In this document: piece by piece, positions 9,027 to 17,478 of the stretch
How positions within the stretch are numbered: the first letter of the stretch is position 1
Layout of the letters: every line of letters starts with the position of its first letter
Source of the DNA: Actinomycetospora endophytica
Lineage (GTDB): Bacteria; Actinomycetota; Actinomycetes; Mycobacteriales; Pseudonocardiaceae
DNA: 64,000 nt
NCBI RefSeq assembly: GCF_021026375.1
Contig: NZ_JAJNDB010000006.1
Span: 186,001-250,000 of the forward strand
Direction of reading: 5' to 3'
Made by a program: the position numbers and the translations under genes
The notes under the pieces: generated by a model
Databases searched by the model: none
What the model was told of the DNA's origin: nothing
What the model saw: only the letters and a program-made list of their open reading frames with translations

Positions 9027-10148
9027 ATGCCCGACGACGAGGCCCGCGACGCCGTCCGTGACCAGGCCCTCGGCATCGCCGCCGGCTGGTCGCCGCCGGA
9101 CGCGCCGGCGTCGTGGGCGCTGACGGCCGAGCTCTTCCGGGCGATCGCCGGCGAGGACGCGCTGCTCGACCTTGCGGCCGCGATCCCCGCCGACCGGCTG
9201 CCGCCGCTGCTGCTCAGCGCCGCGCTGCGCTCCCTGATCGCCCGGGAGCGGCCCGCCGGGCTCGTCGGGTTCTTCCCGACGCCGGGGTCCGGGCAGCCGC
9301 CGTTGGACGCCGGGTTCCGGCCCGCGCTCGCCGCGTTCGCCCGGGATCACGCCGCCGAGCTGGGACGGTTGTGCGCCGTGCACCGCTACCAGATGAACGA
9401 GGTCGGGCGCAGCGCCGACGTGCTCGCCGTCCTCGCCGACATCGCGCCCGACCGTCCGCTCGCCCTGGTCGACCTCGGCACCGGCGCGGGCCTCGGCCTG
9501 CAGCTCGACCGCTACCGCTACCGGTTCGCCACGACCACCGGAGACACCGTCGTCGGCGACCCGGACTCCCCCGTCGAGCTCACCTGCACCGTCCGCGCCG
9601 GCCACCCGCCGATCCCCACGACGGTGCCCGACGTCGCCGCGCGCGCCGGGGTCGACGTCGAGCCGCTCGACCTCGACGACACCGCCGTCCGCGACTGGCT
9701 CGCCGCGTGCATCCCGCCCGAGACCGGCGCCGTCGACCGGTTCGCGGCCGCGTCGGAGATCGCCCGCGGCAACCCGGCCCGCCTGGTGCGCGGCGACCTC
9801 GTCGACACCGTCGCCGCGGTCTGCACCGAGATGCCCGCGGACGCGCTGCTCGTCCTCGTCGACACCTACGTGCACGTCTTCCTGCCCGACGACGAGCGGG
9901 ACCGCTTCCGCGCGCTGCTCCCCTCGCTCGGGCGGGACCTCGAGTGGATCTCGGTGGACCCGCTGGTGCCGCTCGGCCCGGAGTGCCGCGACAGCGTGCA
10001 GGGCCTGCCGGTGCCGGCGCGCGCGGTCGAGGCGTGCCGGGCCGGGGTCACCGGCGTCGTCGGACGGCTCTCGGTGCGCGACGGCTCGATCTCCGGGAAG
10101 GTCCTCGGCCTCGCCCACCCGGGCGCGGCCTGGCTGGAGTGGCTGTAG
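9027..10148 (+). CDS. DUF2332 family protein
   Basis: 373 aa from ATG 9027. It resembles the actinobacterial DUF2332 family: an N-terminal helical region (DQALGIAAGWSPPDAPASWALTAELF), PTPGSGQPPLDAGF, the conserved QMNEVGRSADVL, then LVDLGTGAGLGLQLDRYRY, a glycine-rich motif that recalls a methyltransferase nucleotide loop, and CIPPETGAVDRFAAA. The function of the family is not established. It lies 25 nt after the ArsB-like gene on the same strand and converges with the phosphatase gene, only 4 nt apart. Confidence 0.8.
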   Translation: MPDDEARDAVRDQALGIAAGWSPPDAPASWALTAELFRAIAGEDALLDLAAAIPADRLPPLLLSAALRSLIARERPAGLVGFFPTPGSGQPPLDAGFRPALAAFARDHAAELGRLCAVHRYQMNEVGRSADVLAVLADIAPDRPLALVDLGTGAGLGLQLDRYRYRFATTTGDTVVGDPDSPVELTCTVRAGHPPIPTTVPDVAARAGVDVEPLDLDDTAVRDWLAACIPPETGAVDRFAAASEIARGNPARLVRGDLVDTVAAVCTEMPADALLVLVDTYVHVFLPDDERDRFRALLPSLGRDLEWISVDPLVPLGPECRDSVQGLPVPARAVEACRAGVTGVVGRLSVRDGSISGKVLGLAHPGAAWLEWL

Positions 10149-10152
10149 CGGA

Positions 10153-10818
10153 TCAGCCCAGGTAGCAGGTGTCGTTGACGAGCCGCACGCTGGCGCCGCC
10201 GTCGGGCCAGAAGTCCACGACCGACAGGCACGCCAGGTCGAGGTGCAGCCGGAACAGCAGCGGCGCGCCGGCGTCGAGCGCGATCCGCAGGATGGTCTTG
10301 ATCGGCGTCACGTGGCTGACCAGGACCACCGTCGTGCCCGCGTGCCGGCTCAGCAGCCCGTCCAGCGCGGACCGGACCCGCACGCCCACCGCGTCGAAGC
10401 TCTCCCCCTCCGGCGGGGCCACCGCGGTGTCGCCGAGCCAGGCCCGGTGCACCTCGGGGTCGCGGTCGGCCGCCTCCCGGAAGGTCAGGCCCTCCCAGCC
10501 ACCGAAGTCGGTCTCGGTGAAGCCCTCGTCCACCTCGACGTCGACGCCGAGCCGCGACGCCACCGGACCGGCCGTCGAACGGGCCCGGTCCAGCGGCGAG
10601 CTGACCACCGCCGTCGCGCCCGGGTAGCGCGCCGCGATCGAGGCGGCCGCCGCGTCCGCCTGGGCGATCCCGACGTCGGTGAGCTGCGGGTTCCCGCGCC
10701 CGGAGTAGCGCCGGTCCACCGAGAGCGGGGACTGCCCGTGGCGCAGGAGCAGCACCCGGGTGGGGATCGCCGCGCCGCGCCCGGTCCAGGCGCCGGCGGC
10801 GTCGGAGGAGGTGCTCAC
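10153..10818 (-). CDS. Histidine phosphatase family protein (phosphoglycerate mutase-like)
   Basis: 221 aa from GTG 10818, which overlaps the stop of the zinc-ribbon gene (GTGA). The catalytic RHG motif is in TRVLLLRHGQSPLS, the second half carries SSPLDRARSTAGPVA and EGFTETDFGGWEGLTF, and the second histidine is in VVLVSHVTPIKTILR. In M. tuberculosis the gene at this place (Rv2228c) is a fusion of RNase HI with this phosphatase domain. Here the first ~20 residues are only a short linker and no RNase H domain is present. Substrate unknown; alpha-ribazole phosphatase-like activity is possible. Confidence 0.88.
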   Translation of the reverse strand: MSTSSDAAGAWTGRGAAIPTRVLLLRHGQSPLSVDRRYSGRGNPQLTDVGIAQADAAAASIAARYPGATAVVSSPLDRARSTAGPVASRLGVDVEVDEGFTETDFGGWEGLTFREAADRDPEVHRAWLGDTAVAPPEGESFDAVGVRVRSALDGLLSRHAGTTVVLVSHVTPIKTILRIALDAGAPLLFRLHLDLACLSVVDFWPDGGASVRLVNDTCYLG

Positions 10819-11546
10819 GCCGCCTTGCCCCGCACGACGATCGCGCCGCAGTTCTCGCAGCGCACCACGTCGTCGTCCGCCGCGCTCTGCACGTCCCGCA
10901 GCTCGCTGCGGTCCATCTCGAGCCGGCAGGCGCCGCAGCGGTTCCCGGTCAGCTCCCCGGCGCCCACGCTGCCCTTGGCGCGGATGCGGTCGTAGAGCTC
11001 GACGAGGTCGGCCGGCAGCTCGGCCAGCAGGGTGGTGCGCTCCTCGCCGCGCCGGACCTCGGTGGTCCCGATGTCGCCGAGCACCCCGTCGCGGCGCTCG
11101 ACGGCGTCCTCCAGAGCGGTCTTCGCGGCCTCGTGCGCCTGGTTCTCGTGCTCGAGGTCGGTGCCCGCGGCCTCCTGACGCTCCATGACCTCGAGCTGGT
11201 CCTCCTCGAGCACCGACCGACGGCGGGCCAGCGAGTCCAGCTCGTGCTGCAGCTCGGTCATCTGCTTGGCCGACACCGACCCGGAGTCGAGCATGCCCTG
11301 GTCGCGGGTCTCCCGGCTGCGGACCTGCTCGACCTCGCGGTCGAGCTTCGCGACGTCCCGGTCGAGGTCGGAGAGATTGGTCTGCGCGACGACGACGGCG
11401 TCGGACGCCGCACGCAGCGCCTGCTCGGCCTCCTCCACCGCGGTCTGCTCGGGCATGGTCCGGCGGCGGTGCTCGGCGCGGGCGAGCTCGGCGTCGACGG
11501 CCGCGAGGTCGAGGAGCCGGCGTTGGGCGGACGGGTCGGCCTTCAC
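10815..11546 (-). CDS. C4-type zinc ribbon, coiled-coil protein (DUF164 family)
   Basis: 243 aa from GTG 11546. Residues ~15-180 form a long charged coiled coil ([57 protein letters not shown]). The C-terminus carries a zinc ribbon: [11 protein letters not shown] and [12 protein letters not shown], two CxxC pairs. This is the Rv2229c-like family, a putative nucleic-acid or scaffold protein whose function is not firmly known. Both neighbours overlap it by GTGA, so Nif3, zinc ribbon and phosphatase form one tightly coupled transcript. Confidence 0.88.
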   Translation of the reverse strand: MKADPSAQRRLLDLAAVDAELARAEHRRRTMPEQTAVEEAEQALRAASDAVVVAQTNLSDLDRDVAKLDREVEQVRSRETRDQGMLDSGSVSAKQMTELQHELDSLARRRSVLEEDQLEVMERQEAAGTDLEHENQAHEAAKTALEDAVERRDGVLGDIGTTEVRRGEERTTLLAELPADLVELYDRIRAKGSVGAGELTGNRCGACRLEMDRSELRDVQSAADDDVVRCENCGAIVVRGKAA

Positions 11547-12448
11547 TGGCGAGCGGCTCCTTCGATGACGTCGTACATGGTCGGCGGCGGCGCGGCCGCC
11601 GTCGGGGTGACCGTCGCGCGGGCCCCGTTCCCGGCGACGCCGAGGGTCCACGGGTCGGTCCGCCGCGTCGACACCGTCACCGTGGCCTGCGGCAGCGCGT
11701 CGCGCAGGACGGCGGCGGCCTGTGCACACCACGGGTGCTCCGAGGCCCAGTGTGCGACGTCGACCAGCGCGGGGGCGCCGGGACGCTGCAGGTGCTCGTC
11801 GGCGGGGTGGTGGCGCAGGTCGGCGGTGACGTAGGCGTCGACACCCGCGTCCCGGACCAGGTCGAGCATCGAGTCGCCCGCGCCGCCCGAGACGGCGACG
11901 CGGGAGATCGGGCGCTCCGGGTCCCCCGCTCCGCGGACGCCCCACGCCGTCGCGGGCAGCGCCGCGGACACCCGCTCGACGAACTCCGCGAACGGCTCGG
12001 GGGTGGCGAGGTGCCCGATCCGGCCGATGCCTTCCCCGTCGTCGCCCTGCGGCGCCAGCGGCCGTTCGACGACGACGCCGAGCGCGTCGGCGAGGGCGTC
12101 GGACACCCCGGGCGAGGCCGCGTCGGCGTTGGTGTGCGCCGCGAACAGCGCGCAGCCCGCCCGGATCAGCCGGTGCACGACGGCGCCCTTCGGCTCGTCG
12201 GCCGGCACCCCGTGGACGCCGCGCAGCAGCAGCGGGTGGTGGGTGACCAGCAGGTCCACGTCCTCCGACACGGCCTGCTCGACGACGGCGGGTGTCGGGT
12301 CGACGGCGACCAGCACCCGGGTGATCTGCTCGTCCGGGTCCCCGCAGACCAGCCCGACGGCGTCCCACTCCTGCGCGAGCCCGGGCGGGTAGGCCGCCTC
12401 GAGCGCGGCTACGGCGGTGGCGACGGTTGCTCCCATGGTGGCCGCCAT
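11543..12448 (-). CDS. Nif3-like dinuclear metal centre protein
   Basis: 301 aa from ATG 12448 ([13 protein letters not shown]); an ATG 12 nt further in is equally possible. Nif3/DUF34 family: [24 protein letters not shown] at the N-terminus, [14 protein letters not shown] with the metal-binding HH pair, AAHTNADAA, and near the end [10 protein letters not shown]. The hexameric family binds two metal ions and is proposed to act as a metallochaperone or GTP cyclohydrolase I type 2-like enzyme; the exact role is unsettled. It lacks the extra central domain of some ~370-aa homologues. Its start region overlaps nothing functional of the divergent ptpA gene. Confidence 0.88.
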   Translation of the reverse strand: MAATMGATVATAVAALEAAYPPGLAQEWDAVGLVCGDPDEQITRVLVAVDPTPAVVEQAVSEDVDLLVTHHPLLLRGVHGVPADEPKGAVVHRLIRAGCALFAAHTNADAASPGVSDALADALGVVVERPLAPQGDDGEGIGRIGHLATPEPFAEFVERVSAALPATAWGVRGAGDPERPISRVAVSGGAGDSMLDLVRDAGVDAYVTADLRHHPADEHLQRPGAPALVDVAHWASEHPWCAQAAAVLRDALPQATVTVSTRRTDPWTLGVAGNGARATVTPTAAAPPPTMYDVIEGAARQ

Positions 12449-12501
12449 TGTGGTGCACGACCGCCCGGGGCCGGACAGGGCGGCCGGTCGGATCGAGGAC
12501 G

Positions 12502-12977
<476 letters not shown>

Positions 12978-12981
<4 letters not shown>

Positions 12982-13817
12982 GCGACGCCTCCGAGGCCGT
13001 CGCCCGGCTGACCGGATTCGCCGTGACCCGGACCCGCCCGATGGGGCCGGTCACCCGCTGCACCCTCGAGGACGGCACCGAGGTGATCGCGAAGCGCGGC
13101 GACGTCGCGGCCGAGGCGGCCGGCCTGCGCTGGTTGGCGGTCGACGGCGGGCCCGGCGTCCCGGCGGTGCTCGGGGCCGACGAGTCGTGGCTGGTCAGCG
13201 AGGCGGTGGGCGACGGGTCCGCGGGGCGGGGCGCCGCCGAGGCGTTCGGGCGCGAGCTCGCGGTGCTGCACGCGGCCGGGGCTCCGGCGTTCGGTTCGCC
13301 TCCGGTTCATGGCCCGGCCGAGGCGTGGATCGGCGACGCCCCGATGCGCAACGACCCCGCGCCGGAGGGCACCCGCTGGATCGACTGGTACGTCGAGGCC
13401 CGGGTCATGCCCTACGTCCGGCTCGCGGTCGACCGCGGCGGGATGACGTCGTCGCAGGCATCGCAGCTCGAGGACGGGTGTGCGCGGCTGGCCGGCGTCG
13501 ACCTCGGGCCCGAGGAACCGCCTGCGCGACTACACGGGGATCTCTGGACCGGGAACGTGCTGTGGGGCGTCCCGGGCGCGTGGATCATCGACCCGGCCGC
13601 GCACGGCGGGCACCGCGAGACCGACCTCGCGATGCTCGCCCTCTTCGGCTGTCCGCAGCTCGACACCGTCCTCGCGGCGTACGACGAGGCCGCCCCGCTC
13701 GCCGACGGGTGGCGCGACCGGGTCGGGCTGCACCAGCTCTTCCCGCTGCTCGTCCACGCGGCGCTCTTCGGCGGAGGCTACGCAAGCTCCGCATGTGAAC
13801 GAATTTCGTCGTCATAG
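12978..13817 (+). CDS. Fructosamine kinase family protein, altered C-terminus
   Basis: 279 aa from GTG 12978. Fructosamine/ketosamine 3-kinase fold (aminoglycoside phosphotransferase-like): the ATP lysine region is [18 protein letters not shown], the catalytic loop is [14 protein letters not shown], and the metal-binding end is [19 protein letters not shown]. Such enzymes phosphorylate glycated amines for repair. The family ends with [18 protein letters not shown] plus about 15-25 residues. Here GGGY is followed by [11 protein letters not shown] and a stop that lie inside a palindromic repeat (13792-13837), so the natural tail seems replaced. Translationally coupled to ptpA. Confidence 0.85.
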
Positions 13818-13837
13818 CGACCCACAGCACTCACATG
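13792..13837. repeat. 46-bp palindromic element, copy 1 (diverged arms)
   Basis: Begins CATGTGA and ends TCACATG, spanning the fructosamine kinase stop codon. It aligns over its full 46 bp with the second copy at 34080-34125, with about 36 identical bases; the left half differs at three positions only. The right arm has diverged, so the hairpin is weaker here. In the sense frame it encodes the tail ACERISSS. Confidence 0.7.
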
Positions 13838-13859
13838 GCCTCCGGCCATACTGTGCGGT

Positions 13860-14744
13860 GTGCGCTTCCTGCTCCGGCCCGGGTGGATCGCCCTGACGTT
13901 GGCGGTCGCGGGCTTCGCGTTCGGGTGCTACTACCTGCTCGCTCCGTGGCAGTTCCACCGCAGCACCGAGCGCGACGGCAACAACGCCGCCCTCGCGCGC
14001 GCGGTCTCCACCGCGCCCGTGCCCCGTGGCACGCTCGTCCCGCCGGGCACCGAGCCGGGAGCAGCAGCGCAGTGGCGTCAGGTGATCGTGACCGGGACCT
14101 ACGAGCCGACCGGTGAGGTCCTCGCCCGCCTCCGCTCGGTCGACGGCAACGCCGCGAGCGAGATCCTCACGCCGCTGCGCACCACCGACGGCGAGACGCT
14201 GCTCGTCGACCGCGGCTACGTGAAGCCCCAGACCGGCGAGACGCTGCCGCCCATCGCGCCCCCGCCGGCCGGGCCGGTGACGCTGGTGGGCTACCAGCTG
14301 CCGGACGAGCCGGCCACCGACCGTGCCCCCATCACCCAGGGCGGCTACCGGCAGGTCTACGCGGTCGACGCGGCCCAGATCGGCACGCTCGTCGGCGCTC
14401 GGCTGTCCCCGGGCTACGTCCAGCTCCTCCCGAACCAGCCCGGCGTCGTCACCGCCGTGCCGCTCCCCCCGCCGGACCCGAACTCCTCGTACTCCTACGC
14501 CTGGCAGTGGCTGATCTTCGGCGTCATGGCCATCGGCGGCTGGTTCTACTTCGTCCGCCTGGAGTACCGCACCCGCCTGGCCGAGGCGGAGGCGTCCACG
14601 GGTCCCGACGGCGAGGGTGGACCGGCTCCCGTTCCGCCCGCGCCGGCTCCGGACCGTGCCGGTCGGGACGCACCCGTCGAACCGCCGCCGGACCCCCGCA
14701 CCCGCACGACCTCCGAGGTCCTCGCCGACCGCTACGGCCGCTGA
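13860..14744 (+). CDS. SURF1-like cytochrome oxidase assembly protein
   Basis: 294 aa from GTG 13860. SURF1 family topology: transmembrane helix at residues ~7-28, then WQFHRSTERD, a periplasmic domain with QWRQVIVTGTYEP, LRTTDGETLLVDRGYV and the second helix WQWLIFGVMAIGGWFYFVRL at ~214-233. A proline-rich cytoplasmic tail of about 60 residues follows and ends EVLADRYGR. It helps assemble the aa3-type cytochrome oxidase haem centre. Position between ptpA and cobD matches Rv2235. Confidence 0.9.
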   Translation: MRFLLRPGWIALTLAVAGFAFGCYYLLAPWQFHRSTERDGNNAALARAVSTAPVPRGTLVPPGTEPGAAAQWRQVIVTGTYEPTGEVLARLRSVDGNAASEILTPLRTTDGETLLVDRGYVKPQTGETLPPIAPPPAGPVTLVGYQLPDEPATDRAPITQGGYRQVYAVDAAQIGTLVGARLSPGYVQLLPNQPGVVTAVPLPPPDPNSSYSYAWQWLIFGVMAIGGWFYFVRLEYRTRLAEAEASTGPDGEGGPAPVPPAPAPDRAGRDAPVEPPPDPRTRTTSEVLADRYGR

Positions 14745-14973
14745 GTCCTCGCTACTCGGCGGCGCCGGCCCTCGTGTGCTCCTGATCAGCGTGGTCGGGT
14801 GAGCGCGGGGCCTGGCGATGCGCGGGCCGTTCTCGGGCAGGCCGGGGACCGCACCGCTGTCGCCACGCCAGGCAATTGATCTTGCCGAGTCCGACATCTC
14901 GGGGCCGGGCGACTGCCGTTCGGCCGACGATCTGTTCCGCGTGCGCGCGTCGCTCCGGGGACGTCGGGCGGCT

Positions 14974-15040
14974 CATGATCAGCGGGCCTACGTGGCTGCT
15001 GCCGGTGCTGCCCGGCAACCGTCCAGGCCCGTTGATCATG
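14974..15040. repeat. TGATCA hairpin element
   Basis: 67-bp imperfect palindrome: left arm CATGATCAGCGGGCCT (14974-14989), right arm AGGCCCGTTGATCATG (15025-15040). The central ~35 bp are variable. Confidence 0.75.
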
Positions 15041-15079
15041 CGCAGCGGCCGAAACACCGCACGAGCCGGCCCGCCGGCC

Positions 15080-15144
15080 GTGATCACCGGGCACCTGACG
15101 GGGTCCCGCTCCGGCGACCGGCCCACCAGGTGCCCGATGATCAC
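15080..15144. repeat. TGATCA hairpin element
   Basis: 65-bp palindrome: GTGATCACCGGGCACCTG (15080-15097) against CAGGTGCCCGATGATCAC (15127-15144). Same consensus as copies at 51773 and 57194. Confidence 0.78.
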
Positions 15145-15303
15145 GCACCCCGCCAAGAATCCGCACTCCCGCAAGCGACCGGCAACACGTGCCGCACTCG
15201 GCATGATCAATTGCCTAGCGTCGGCGGAGCACACCCACCCCTCGCCCGGCCGAGAACGACACATCGCGAGATCAGCCCCGGCACCCCACCAGGCACGCGG
15301 GTC

Positions 15304-16251
15304 TCACCCGGACAGCTCCCCCCGATCCACCGCCGCCGCCACCGCCCCGGCCACGAGCGCCGCCCCCACCGTCACCGCCCGGGAGAGCCGCACCGCCCGA
15401 CGCAGGTCCGGCACGCGGGGCGGCGGACCGCTGCCGAGCACCGGGCGGTCCTGGACGCCGTACGGGTAGACCGTGCGCCCGCCGAGCCGACGCCCGAGCG
15501 CCCCCGCGAACGCCGCCTCCACCGGCCCCGCGTTCGGGCTGGGATGCCGAGCCGCGTCCCGGCGCCACGCCCCCAGCGCCGCGCGAGGACGCCCACCGAC
15601 CACCGGCGCCGTCCCGGCCGCGAGCAGGGCCGCGAGACGGGCGGGCACCGCGTTGGCGACGTCGTCGGCCTCGGCGCTCGCCCAGCCGAACCGGGCGTAC
15701 CGCGTCGAGAGATGCCCGACCATCGCGTCCAGCGTGTTCACCGCACGGTACCCGAGCAGCCCCGGCACCCCCGCGACCGCACCCCACACCAGCGGAGCCA
15801 CCACGGCGTCGGAGGTGTTCTCGGCGACCGACTCGAGCGCCGCCCGGGCGAGACCGTCGGCGTCCAACGACGACGGGTCGCGGCCGCACAGCGACGGGAG
15901 CCGACGTCGGGCGGCGTCGAGATCGCCCGCGGCGAGCTCCCCGCCCAACGACGACCCCTCCCCCGCGAGCGAGCGGCCGCCGAGGACGGCCCAGGTCGCG
16001 ACCGCCGTGACCACCACCCGGCCGACCGCCGACCGCGCCGCCGTCCGTTCCAGCAGAGCGCCGCCGAGCACGGCCCCGCCCACGAGGGCTCCGGCGTAGG
16101 CCGCACCCCGACGCCGCGAGTCCGCCCACCAGGCCTGCTCGAGACGCGCGGCGCCGGCCCCGAAGAGCGCGACCGGATGACCGCGGCGTGGATCGCCCAG
16201 CACGGCGTCCGCGATCACCCCGAGCAGCAGCCCCGTGGCCCGTCCTCGCAT
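15304..16251 (-). CDS. cobD: Adenosylcobinamide-phosphate synthase (CobD/CbiB)
   Basis: 315 aa from ATG 16251. CobD/CbiB membrane enzyme that joins the aminopropanol arm to adenosylcobyric acid in cobalamin synthesis. Recognised by LLLGVIADAVLGDPRRGHPVALFG, LARAALESVAENTSDAVVAPLVWG, YRAVNTLDAMVGHLSTRYARFGW and SPNAGPVEAAFAGALGRRLGG, all hallmark blocks, with about five membrane segments. It lies where Rv2236c lies next to the SURF1 gene. No other cobalamin genes are in the window. Confidence 0.93.
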   Translation of the reverse strand: MRGRATGLLLGVIADAVLGDPRRGHPVALFGAGAARLEQAWWADSRRRGAAYAGALVGGAVLGGALLERTAARSAVGRVVVTAVATWAVLGGRSLAGEGSSLGGELAAGDLDAARRRLPSLCGRDPSSLDADGLARAALESVAENTSDAVVAPLVWGAVAGVPGLLGYRAVNTLDAMVGHLSTRYARFGWASAEADDVANAVPARLAALLAAGTAPVVGGRPRAALGAWRRDAARHPSPNAGPVEAAFAGALGRRLGGRTVYPYGVQDRPVLGSGPPPRVPDLRRAVRLSRAVTVGAALVAGAVAAAVDRGELSG

Positions 16252-16302
16252 CAGGTGATCATCGCAGCAGCGGCCGGGCGCCCGCCGTGACACGCTGCGG
16301 GT

Positions 16303-16953
16303 GTGGCGTTCAGCGACGAGCTCTGGGACTCCGCGGCCGACGTCTACACCGCGATCCGCGCCCATCCCTTCCTCACCGGACTGACCGACGGGACGCTGCC
16401 GCACGCCGCGTTCGGACAGTTCGTGGTGCAGGACAGCCACTACCTGCGCGGCTACGCGCGGGCGCTGGCCGTGCTCGCCGCGCGGGCACCCACCGAGGAC
16501 GACACCACGCTGTTCGCCCAGCACGCCGCGGGCGCGATCGCGGCCGAGCAGGACATGCACGCGGCACTCTCCGACGCGCTCGCCCTGGACACCGACGCCC
16601 CGGCCACCCCGACGACGCTCGCCTACACCAGCTATCTGCTCGCGACCTGCCACGGCGCCTCGTTCGCCGAGGGACTCGGTGCGGTGCTGCCCTGCTACTG
16701 GATCTACGCGCGGGTCGGCGAGGCGCTGCTCGGGGAGTCGTCGCCGGACCCGCTCTACGCCCGGTGGATCGCGATGTACGGCGGCGACGAGTTCCAGGCG
16801 GTCGTCGACGCGGCCCTGGGGGTCATGGACCGCATCGCCGTGGACCTGGCCCCGGCCGAGCGGAGCCGGGTCCTCGAGCACTACCGGACGACCTCGCGCT
16901 ACGAGTGGATGTTCTGGGACGCGGCCTGGCGCCGGGAGAATTGGCCGGTCTGA
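16303..16953 (+). CDS. TenA/thiaminase II family protein
   Basis: 216 aa from GTG 16303, divergent from cobD with 51 nt between starts. TenA fold: HPFLTGLTDGTLPHAAFGQFVVQDSHYL at the N-terminus, SYLLATCHGASFAEGLGAVL with a conserved Cys, PCYWIYARVG, and the C-terminal YEWMFWDAAWRRE. Family members hydrolyse thiamine or salvage aminopyrimidine from thiamine breakdown. Without thiamine genes nearby the exact substrate is open. Confidence 0.9.
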   Translation: MAFSDELWDSAADVYTAIRAHPFLTGLTDGTLPHAAFGQFVVQDSHYLRGYARALAVLAARAPTEDDTTLFAQHAAGAIAAEQDMHAALSDALALDTDAPATPTTLAYTSYLLATCHGASFAEGLGAVLPCYWIYARVGEALLGESSPDPLYARWIAMYGGDEFQAVVDAALGVMDRIAVDLAPAERSRVLEHYRTTSRYEWMFWDAAWRRENWPV

Positions 16954-16980
16954 CGCCGGCCACGCACCGGCCCACGAACG

Positions 16981-17020
16981 ACGACGGCGGGCCCACCCCC
17001 TGGGGTGGACCCGCCGTCGT
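16981..17020. terminator. Strong bidirectional hairpin terminator
   Basis: Arms ACGACGGCGGG-c-CCACCCC and GGGGTGG-a-CCCGCCGTCGT around a 2-nt centre; 18 of 19 pairs match. It lies between the convergent tenA-like and small membrane protein genes. Confidence 0.75.
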
Positions 17021-17036
17021 GAGCTGTCTGGAGGCC

Positions 17037-17171
17037 TCAGGCCTCGACGAGGCCCGCCTCGACCTGCGGACGGCCGCCCTTCCAGTTGCGCTGCGCGTAC
17101 GCGGCGAGGCTGGACGCCAGCCCGAATCCCGCTCCTCCAACGACAACCATGGCCACGAACACTGCCGCCAT
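17037..17171 (-). CDS. Small 44-aa single-pass membrane protein
   Basis: 44 aa from ATG 17171. An AGGAGG ribosome site lies 8 nt upstream, which is the best evidence it is translated. One transmembrane helix (MAAVFVAMVVVGGAGFGLASSLAAYA) is followed by a basic segment QRNWKGGRPQ. No family recognised; it is closed by the shared hairpin at 16981-17020. Confidence 0.55.
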   Translation of the reverse strand: MAAVFVAMVVVGGAGFGLASSLAAYAQRNWKGGRPQVEAGLVEA

Positions 17172-17478
17172 TTGGTGGCTCCTCCTCACCAGGTGCACGC
17201 GCCGCATCCGGTGGGCGGGTCCTGCTGACCCGGTCGGAGTCCGACGCTTGCGTATCGAGTGGATGCTGGCTGCATCCACCCGTAGAGACGCGTCGATCTC
17301 GGCGGATGTTCCAGCCGTCGCCCGGTGAATTCCGGTGTTCCATGTCACCCTCAGGTGTCCGGCGCGCACCACGGGTAAGAGAGCAGTACGGTTCGGCACA
17401 CGAAAACGAAGCGAATCGGACATTTCACCCATAAAGACTCGCACGGTTCCGAGGGCCGTAGGGCGGGGAGGAAGAGAC
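17172..17478. other. Divergent intergenic region, no gene seen
   Basis: 307 bp between the small membrane protein (minus strand) and the MFS transporter (plus strand). It is less GC-rich near 17380-17440 and presumably holds promoters for both, but I see no convincing -35/-10 pair and no operator palindrome. Confidence 0.5.

Larger units (their letters stand above)
14860..15226. repeat. Large inverted repeat pair of the TGATCA family
   Basis: The outer arms at 14860-14887 and 15199-15226 are near-identical inverted copies of about 27 bp sharing GATCAATTGCCT and a following GCGT, with few mismatches. They enclose two smaller hairpins (14974-15040 and 15080-15144), giving a nested structure. 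Confidence 0.7.
14745..15303. other. Gene-free stretch packed with TGATCA hairpin repeats
   Basis: 559 bp between the convergent SURF1 and cobD genes. No supported gene; long open frames here are by-products of GC content. It holds at least two complete hairpins and one larger inverted pair of the TGATCA repeat family, listed separately. Confidence 0.75.

Noticed and set aside
14818-16290. Long plus-strand frame crossing the TGATCA repeats and cobD
   Set aside because: Arg/Pro-rich, runs through hairpin repeats and antisense to a clear CobD protein.
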